From the NCBI GenBank assembly GCA_947034885.2, contig OX344757.2, forward strand, positions 496,001-560,000: DNA of 64,000 bases, in the 5' to 3' direction. The position numbers were made by a program, and so were the translations under genes. The notes beneath the pieces were generated by a model that had not been told where the DNA came from, made no database searches, and saw only the letters and a list, made by a program, of their open reading frames with translations. This document shows positions 56,466-64,000 of this stretch, piece by piece; the stretch's first letter is position 1; each line of letters begins with the position of its first letter. This DNA comes from Thuidium tamariscinum. Taxonomy: Eukaryota > Streptophyta > Bryopsida > Hypnales > Thuidiaceae.

Positions 56466-58930
56466 TATGAGCGCTCCTAACTCCACCCTCGAACTAAGAG
56501 TTTTTCACACGGGTCCTGTGTCTAATTGAGTTTTTTTTCTAATTGGGTAAAAAAGAAAGCCTTCCAAGCAATGAACTCTTTTAGTCACGTCTTTTAAGTG
56601 TTTCTAATCTAATTTTGTGGTTATGATTCGATCTTTTTTAGTCTAAAATTCAACCAAGTGACCCTACTCTATTCTATAGTTTTGCCTAAATCTAATTCCA
56701 AGCGTTTGGTAAAAAGAAACTTAACAGTAAAACAATGAGAATGAAAATCAAATGTGAGCGGTTTACCTCCTCTGCGTAAATCTCCATGGTCTCATCGTCA
56801 AACATCATCATGTGTAAATATTCTCCCACGACCTCGCCATCGAAATCATCCCGACTCTCCATCTAATCCATAGTAATTTCCCACAACTGTTGGTAAATGT
56901 TCTCCTAAAGAAACCACTGGAAGTTATGTAGGTTCAAGTTAATTGCACATTCTCTCTTCAATTCCTAATTTATTGGTAATTGGAAAATGTCAAAATATTT
57001 TGAATCTACTAAATAGTTCATATAATCAATGAAAATCCTATCTAATTGTTAGTATTATTATTCTTGGATTAATTGAATTACAAATTTATCTTAAAATTAA
57101 TTGATTAGCAACTTAATTGAATTACGAATTTAAGAATTAAATTTCACCTGATTTTGAAGTAATGAGTTGTTCTTTAGTTTTCTTTCTTTTGGCTTTCGTG
57201 AATTAATTAGAATTGGAATATTATTACCAAACCTAATTAGTTCAATTTCTTGGCAATTCCCAACAAAATTGGTTATCAATTAGTTTGTTCTTTTAAATAA
57301 AGAATTGCAACCAAATCTTTTATAATCCAATTAATTTTAATTTCTTTTAAATTCCTAAAGAAATTGGTTGTCAATTTGTCTTTTTTAATTTGTCTTATTA
57401 GGATTAATTGGAATAAAGAATTGCAACCAAATCTTTTATAATTCGATTAATTTTAATTTTCTTAAAATTCCTAAAGAAATTGGTTGTCAATTTGTTGTTT
57501 TCCTTTTGGCTTATTAGGCCAAATAAAACAAAACTAACAAAATCCAAACCTTCTAAGAATCTAATAGCCAAAGAATGTAGAACATTCCAAAAGACCGAGA
57601 ACAATTTCAATAGTGTTATTCCAAATAAATGGATTTTTTATTCCCAAAGGTCAACCCCCAAGAATAAAGAATCCCACTCTATAGTGTTATTCTAAAGAAA
57701 TTAGTTTTTTAATCTAATTTGTCACGGTTAGGAATCTCACAACCTTAATCTCCCACCTAGTTCTCTTTCTTTCTCATTCTTATTGTGCAAGAGTTGTTGC
57801 AATTTTGAGAGTTAGAGGATGGCTATGGCGGTGGAGTTGTTAATGATTGAAGACCCTCTTTAGATTTTGCAAATTTTGAGTTTTTTGATGGAAAATTGAA
57901 GGGAGAGGTGGGGAATTTTCCTTCCAAATCCTTTTACTTTGGTCAAAAATTTCAATGTTTGCAACGTCAAAAGATATTTTGTAATAGTTGAACTTACTTG
58001 TAAAGCGTGAGTTGTGGTTTCCTTTTGAGTTCTAGTCTTAGTTGTGTAACTTGAGCTCCTGGATTCCCAAGTTGAGTTCCCGGACTCCCTGGACTCCCCT
58101 CCAGCGACCTGGACTCCCCTCCCAGCGCCCGACTCCTCCTACCGGCCCGCCTCTGGTATCCACCGGCCCGGCCTTTGATACCCGGCCCGCCTCCGTTATC
58201 CGGCTGCTTGGGTGGTTGCCGCCTGGGTGGCTGTCCGCCTGGGGGCTGTCCGCTTGGGTGCTGGTCCGCCCTTGGGTGGTCTGGTATACTAGTCCACCCT
58301 TTTTATGTTAAAATTTGGAATTTTGGGATTCTTCACTATGTGGAATTTGGGAATCCTCTCCAAGTTTAATAATTTGGGGTTTTTACTTTGGAATGGTTTA
58401 ATAATGGAAACCGAGAAGTTTGGTTCTAATTAATTTCATTCCAAGGCTTGCGTGGTTTCTAACCGTTGAGAGTGAAATTCTCCCAATGTTTTAGTAAATG
58501 TTACGGGTGCAAAGCTCCGCCGTGTCTTGAGAATTGTAGTATTTTGAGAGTTTTATTCGCAAAAGGAGGTACACATGACAGTGTTTAAACCGGACTTTCA
58601 CTTTAAACTCTTAAAATTTCTTAGTATTTTGGGATTTTGCAACCAAAGGAGGTACACATGACAGTGTTTAAACCGAACTTTGGCGCTCAATGCTCAAAAT
58701 TTCCGTGAATGAGTGGCAAAGGAAGTGTTGAGGCTTTACTTCCAGAAAATATGTGAGAAAGAAATGACAAATGAAGGGGCCCTAAGCCTTCAAATATTGA
58801 AAAACTAAACACAAAACAAGACTTGGCCAAAATCTTTGGTCCAAGTGGTGCTCCAACCACGCCGGTAGCACGGAAGAATAACAAAGTGTCGGTGTGAGAA
58901 ATAAGGGTACTGGCAACCTCGAGGTGGGCC

Positions 58931-58938
58931 CTTATATA
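58931..58938 (-). promoter_or_regulatory. TATA box of LTR-5 (TATATAAG)
   Basis: CACGGGTATATAAGGGCCC on the minus strand, between GC-rich blocks, in the same place as the degenerate box of LTR-1. Confidence 0.55.
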
Positions 58939-59599
58939 CCCGTGGCCGGGCCCCTCTCGATAATTGCCGATGAAAACACTTTGTTACTTCCTACCCTAAA
59001 CTACCCTAATGTAATTCCAAAATATTAGTTGTTTAATGGTGGAAATTTCTAAAAACATCCCCATTTTGTCAAAGAAATCTTGGCCAAATCAAATCCAAGA
59101 TCTTAACCCAAAATATTTTGGAATTAACCCTAATCTACGTAGATATTTTGCAAATTAATCCAAAGTCATTTCGAAAATTGTCTTTCTTTAGCCCAAAGAT
59201 GGCTTTTTACGCAAGAAAGAGATCTTGACCAAATCCAATCTTTGATTTTCCAAGAGATATTTCCAAAATCACTTCTAATTAACCGCAATTAACGATTAAA
59301 AAGTCAAACTAAGAGCTGACCCTCTCTATCTTTTAGGGAACAACTCGAAACGGAAAACCGTCTGCGCCATTGTCTTCAGAAGACCCCAATTAGCCTAACG
59401 AATCCCTTACCCCTCACTCCTAGGCCATTTGCGCGCCCAAATTGGAATTACGGTAACTCCAATTAAAAGTCAAAACTCTAACTTTTAGGATTTGCGCTTT
59501 TCGATGAATTTGTCAGGCCAGGGTTGTTAGGAATGTCCATGAGAGTAAGGAATGACTCCTTATTTGCGACAATCGGACATCATTCGCTCCTGATACGCC

Positions 59600-59797
59600 G
59601 GTCAACCCGCCGCCAACTTGTAATTTCCAGTGAATTTCGATGTCAATGCCGGTTTTGGTAGTTGGGAATGTCGAAATGGCTTCAAACTCGACCGGGCGCT
59701 TATTAAGCACACAAAAACCTATCCTAATTTTTAGTGAGATTTTACCGCATCATATGTAATTTCTATGATTTTACAAACATTTCTATGTGCAGTTGAC
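59600..59797. promoter_or_regulatory. Inverted W-box-core pair in U3 of LTR-5
   Basis: GGTCAAC at 59600-59606 and AGTTGAC at 59791-59797, 191 bp apart. The first base of the second motif differs from the other LTRs, but the TTGAC core is kept. Confidence 0.5.
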
Positions 59798-60501
59798 TTC
59801 CCACGGAGTCAACGTGGGATTTTGGAAAAATCCGAAATAAATTGGGTAACATCTAGGGCACTCCTAGATTCTTGGTGTAGGTCCCACGCAACCTTGCACC
59901 TTTCTAATTTTAGTAATTTGAAATTACTTTGCCCAATTGGACAATTTAATTCCCGATGCCCGGGAATCTTGGACAATTGTTTGATTCTTGTTCACTCCTG
60001 GCATGCTCCTACCTTTGGAACACCTCTCTGTAGTCTTCAATCTCCAATCCTCCATCTTTTGTCTCGTGATATTCGAATTCTCCAAATCCATTGTAGTGGT
60101 TTTACCTTTAAATCCAATTTTTCCCAAAATTGAACTTAAGCCCTGGTAACTCTCCCACGCTCGTAGTAGACTCTTCTAGCTTAGTCAGTATGTCTTATGC
60201 ATCCTTAAAAGGTTGACTTTGCACAAACATTCACTAGGACTGACTAACTCTCTATTCCTTATTTCTCTTGAAATTACTAATTCTTCACGTATACTTGCTT
60301 TGGAGACTTAGAATGATTCCAATTTCTAGTATTAGGAATTTTCCACCATCTAAGTTGGTTTTCCGCCATTTTGGCATAGACTGACACCAAAACTCCCTTA
60401 ACACTCTTTTTATGTCTTTTTCTTGAATATTTTAACTAATTTTCGCTATTTAATCGCGAAAAATGGACCCAAAGTCCTGAGTGCCATCTCGAGGGCTCAC
60501 A

Positions 60502-61620
60502 GGGGTCTAGATGTTGAGTGGCCTTGGCCGATCCCCCCATTTTTTTCTTTTCTTTTTCAGGGGTCTGGATGTCGAGTGCACAATGTGCGAGTTGTATCGA
60601 GCTTAGATGCATAGACTGCCCCCCTCCTTGAGGCGTCTCGGCATTGAGAGGTCCCCCATCGGAGTCGCGGCCATGCGCCATGCGCTAGTACGAACTGGAA
60701 TCTCATTGATATCAACACAAATGTGTGTCGATGCCGCGGTCTGGGGTGGCTGGGGTGGTGGCCAAGGCCGATCACCCCCCCATTTTTTATTTTTTTTTCA
60801 GGGGTCTGGATGTCGAGTGGCCTTAGCCGATCCCCCCATTTTTTTCTTTTCTTTTTCAGGGGTCTGGATGTAGAGTGCGCAATGTGCGAGTTGTATCGAG
60901 CTTAGATGCATAGACTGCCCCCCTCCCTGAGGGGTCTCGGGACCTACAGGTCCCCCATCGGGGTCGCGGCCATGCGCCATGCGCTAGTACGAACTGGAAT
61001 CTCATTGATATCGACACAAGTGTGTGTCGATGCCGCGGCCCGGGGTGGCTGGGGTAGTGGCCAAGGCCGATCACCCCCCCATTTTTTTGGTTTTCTTTTT
61101 CAGGGGTCTGGATGTCGAGTGGCCATGGCCGATCCCCCCATTTTTTTCTTTTCTTTTTCAGGGGTCTGGATGTTGAGTGCGCAATGTGCGAGTTGTATCG
61201 AGCTTAGATGCATAGACTGCCCCCCTTCCTGAGGGGTCTCGGCACCGAGAGGTCCCCCATCGGGGTCGGGGCCATGCGCGTGTACGAACTGGAATCACAT
61301 TCATATCAACACAAGTGTGTGTCGAGGCCGCGGTGGTGGGAGGCTAAGGGTGGTGACCTTGCCCGACCCCCCCCCCCCCGAATTTTTTATTCATTCGCAG
61401 GGATTCTAGATGTGGGGTGCACAATGTGCAAATTGTATTGAGCTTAGATGCATAGACTGCCCCCTCCTCAGGGCGTCTTGGCACCGAGAGGATCCCCGAA
61501 GGGGTCGGGGTCATGCGCCAGTACGAACGAGAATCACATTCAATTCGACACAAGTGTTTGGTGATGGCACATCAATTGGCGTCTTGAGTGAGGAGCTCCG
61601 ACCATCCACCCCATTTTAGT
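60502..61620. repeat. ~236-bp satellite array, right segment
   Basis: Four monomers (landmarks near 60610, 60908, 61208, 61450). Three intervals are about 298, 300 and 242 bp, again from the optional ~60-bp duplication. It ends near 61620, where the methyltransferase-like locus begins. Confidence 0.85.
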
Positions 61621-61783
61621 TGTTATTCTGTCTGGAGGCATAGTGTGTAGTGCACACATACAACCGAGTTAGGATGCGTGATTTGCAGGAAATAGAGACA
61701 TAGAATAGAAACGTACTACTATAATATCCTTGGCAATGACATGATAAACAGAAACATGTCACTGACCATGTACATGCCGACAT

Positions 61784-63925
61784 TCAGTAGGTTGACTGAG
61801 CTGATGTGGAATTGCCCTCACTATCTGATGTGATAGAGTCCGACTCTACGGCCTGTTCATCTACAAACTCTAGAACTCTCGGATCCACCGCCCTAGCTCT
61901 AATGGATGGCCTGGGGTTGAGGTCACAGAAACCCCTAGTGATGGCCTCAGCGTAGACAAGTAAGTGGAATGGTTTTGGAGGACTTGGAAAGAATCTTGGG
62001 TTTGCAAAGAAGGGGACCCTTGTCACTTCTTGAGCAAGCCTGTCAAATTCATCGAATTAGATAGTCAATTTGGGAAATTCAATGCCTCATAAGTAATGTT
62101 AAAAAAAATAGTTAAAATTAAAACTTACCGAATCGAGATGTCTTCACGATCTGTTGAACTGGGACGTCGTCATCTTCAAGGTCTGTTGTGGGTGCTACCC
62201 ATGGTGGTTTCGGCTGACGAGATCCTCCCACACGCATTGCTGGTGCAATAAGAGCATCAAAGATGGACTTATCATCTTCGAAGGCTAGAATGTGACGGCG
62301 GGTTGCGCGGCATGCCTGAATGCATGCACCTGTAGAAGCAAGAAATATGAATTAGTTTGAGGCTTAAGGGTGAAGAGATTTTTGAATGATTGGGTCATAG
62401 GTCTCCAATAGAGGAAGAGTATCTTACCAGTAGACGTTGTAAAATCAACAACAACGTCCCCTGGCTGAGAGCAAGCCTCAACGAGCATCTACATGAACTG
62501 ACGTGCCTTCTCACGAGGTCCACGCCACGGAGTGTCTCCATTCATGAACACATCGTCCTTGTTACAGAAATTCTGCAAGATATCATCTCGAACAACATTC
62601 ACCCCTACCGCTTCATGAGAGGGAACGAACTGAAATGGGAAGTCTGTATCCTTCTTCGGTCCACTTTCACGGACCACTAATGATATCGCAAAGCGCATAG
62701 TCTGCACGAGTGATTTCAAGAAGGTCAATAATTGGGAATAGAGAAAGACGATTGCCAATGACTGTAAGTTAAGAATGTTGGAATTGTTCTTACCGTCTTG
62801 GAGGGATCTGTCGGTGATGTTAGATGGAGATGATTCATCCCCATCCAAGGAAGAAGAATCCGAAATTTGTATGTCTGGCAACAGCCAAGGATGTGGCTCC
62901 TGTGTTGCTTAGAAGGAGCTGGATACATGACAATCATAGCTCCATTGTTGTGTAAATAATTGTCAGCAAAGTCAAAGATAGGTACCAGAAATTGCATGTT
63001 GAATTCGTTCCACGCTGGAATGGCTCCAGGTGGGGCGGATATAGTGGGAACGTGAAGTCCCTCTGGTACGTCCACAAATATCAAATCCACAGCTGGCTTG
63101 TCACTGTTGACACCCAGAAATGACCGATCCTTATCTGTAGAATGCTGCAACATAGACATCAATTGTCACGTGTAAGAAAATATAACGACACCAAGATATT
63201 GCATTGCCTTTCATACAAAAATGGGATTCCCAGAGTATGAATGAATTGTTCAAGGTAGAATTCGTACCATGCCTAAGAACGAGAAGACGTCGTTACAAGC
63301 CACTGTGTTTCCAGGCAAAATGGAGACGGACAAGTTTAAGATGCACTTGTCGATGTCAGGTACAGGATCCAGATTCTTCAATGTTGGGGTCAGTCCGTGA
63401 ACCAACCTCTCCTGTGTAAGAGAGAAGCTTGAGGAGCCATCGGGCATGTTGGCGGTGCTAGTGGCGGGCTCCTGCACTAGAGTTTCCGCCTTCCTCTTGG
63501 TCCCCTTCTTCTTGTCTTTGTCCTTGTCCTTCTCCACTTACGCCAAAAGCTTCTTCTTCTGGGTCTCATCGGCCTTCTTCTTTGCTTCCTCCAATTTCTC
63601 TATCTTCCTTTTATCGGAAGCCTCGCGCTTTCAAATAGCCCGTTCACGAGCGTCAGTGTCAAGCCCTTTGAACTCATCAAATTCGGGCTCACCAGACGAT
63701 TTCTCTTTCAAAGACTGAAAGAGGGCCTGTTCCTCAGAAGGAGTGACTCCAATGTTGCACTCTAAATACCAAGGGCACTTCAGTAGATGCGCGCTAGTCC
63801 ACGTCTTCAGTTGGTTGGGAGAGAACATGTAGTTAGCGGATGACTGGAGTTGCCAGGTCATAAGGAACGGAGGCAAATCCTCTTTTGCGATGGCCTTCTT
63901 GGGGTAGAGTTCAAACATAAAGTAC
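61784..63925 (-). pseudogene. N4/N6-methyltransferase-like gene, five exons, four in-frame stops
   Basis: Exons read from the sequence are 63925-63268, 63144-62794, 62701-62428, 62329-62129 and 62085-61784. All introns are GT-AG (123, 92, 98 and 43 bp) and all phases join. The 5' end lies beyond the window. Exon 1 is Lys/Glu-rich (KRKIEKLEEAKKKADE). Exon 2 holds VDLIFVDVPEG (position of the DPPY-type motif) and NGAMIVMYPAP. Exons 3-4 join as GDVVVDFTTSTG-ACIQACR...HILAFEDD, an AdoMet-binding motif I of the N4/N6-type fold. Exon 5 encodes NPRFFPSPPKPFHLLVYAEA and an acidic end. In-frame stops are TGA 63633-63631, TAA 63540-63538, TAG 62491-62489 and TAA 62059-62057. There is no frameshift in ~595 codons. 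The strict DPPY motif is not present, so catalytic ability of even the parental protein is doubtful. Family assignment is by motif and recollection. Confidence 0.6.
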
Positions 63926-64000
63926 CTGCAAATAGAAAGTGAGTGCTTAGTAATCCACATTTCTTTTGAGCCTCAAAGAACTAATACGTCATAGAAGGAG

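Larger units (their letters stand above)
56466..60501 (-). mobile_element. Solo LTR, 4036 bp, in the satellite (LTR-5)
   Basis: It starts TATGAGCGCTCCTAACTCCA (first TG changed to TA) and ends CGAGGGCTCACA, with perfect 5-bp duplications GGGGT at 56461-56465 and 60502-60506. Sister of LTR-1: shared blocks include TTTACCTCCTCTGCGTAAAT, AAAGGAGGTACACATGACAG and the last ~700 bp. TATATAAG lies at 58931-58938 on the minus strand. Confidence 0.9.

Noticed and set aside
54596..61619. Many 60-108-codon frames in the 55-61 kb region
   Set aside because: They are translations of the 236-bp satellite in several frames and both strands.
24776..63633. Alternative genetic code with TAG/TAA as Gln
   Set aside because: TGA is involved as well, and plausible C-terminal ends of the same genes use ordinary stops (for example TAG ends the intact 661-aa gene).
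1..64000. tRNA, rRNA, CRISPR or riboswitch features
   Set aside because: I found no cloverleaf with a GGTTCRA-type arm, no rRNA-like conserved segment and no regularly spaced direct repeats with unique spacers.

Overview
This window looks like plant (streptophyte) nuclear DNA from a gene-poor, repeat-dense, probably heterochromatic region. The evidence is TTTAGGG-type telomere-like motifs, spliced genes with short introns (43-123 bp in the right-end gene), Pol II TATA boxes, and hAT, MULE, CACTA and long-LTR elements lying inside one another. The atypical DWG kinase, the N4/N6-methylase-like gene and the hAT and MULE families resemble protein families I associate with bryophytes and other early-diverging plants, but that is recollection and I could not check it. 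There is no bacterial or organellar layout, no rRNA or tRNA gene and no CRISPR array.

Layout. 1-7.4 kb: AT-rich DNA, two blocks of a G-rich 'GGGCGCGGAC' minisatellite and several decayed AT-rich satellites. 7.5-11.8 kb: a solo LTR inserted in a ~78-bp minisatellite. 13.6-22.8 kb: a CACTA-like element split by a 6.9-kb solo LTR, which itself holds a CCGG-rich insertion. 24.2-30.6 kb: a small spliced gene cut by the left end of a hAT element. The hAT transposase gene is cut in turn by a 763-bp fold-back hAT element. 31.1-33.4 kb: a kinase pseudogene with a CpG-rich repeat array upstream of its TATA box. 34.5-38.2 kb: a CCGG-rich locus with the one long intact gene, encoding a 661-aa coiled-coil protein. 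39.2-45.6 kb: a MULE/SWIM transposase gene split by a solo LTR and bordered by a CACTA end. 45.7-47.9 kb: CACTA remains. 50.4-61.6 kb: a ~236-bp satellite split by two solo LTRs. 61.8-63.9 kb: a five-exon methyltransferase-like gene with four in-frame stops, running off the right edge.

The strongest new pattern is a superfamily of five long solo LTRs (7483-11848, 13839-20766, 40247-43792, 51048-54652, 56466-60501). All lie in the same orientation and each has TG/CA-type ends and 5-bp target duplications. All keep a minus-strand TATA box and an inverted pair of GGTCAAC/GTTGAC (W-box-core) motifs spaced exactly 191-192 bp apart, although most of their sequence has diverged. Two of them are mosaics: the first ~1.5 kb (U3 plus the TATA region) is identical apart from one base, while the R-U5 parts are strongly diverged. 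That is what strand transfer between two different co-packaged RNAs would leave.

A second pattern is that several mobile or multicopy genes have open frames and intact splice sites but carry in-frame stops, with few or no frameshifts. This points to point-mutational decay, perhaps cytosine deamination, more than to old indel-driven decay.
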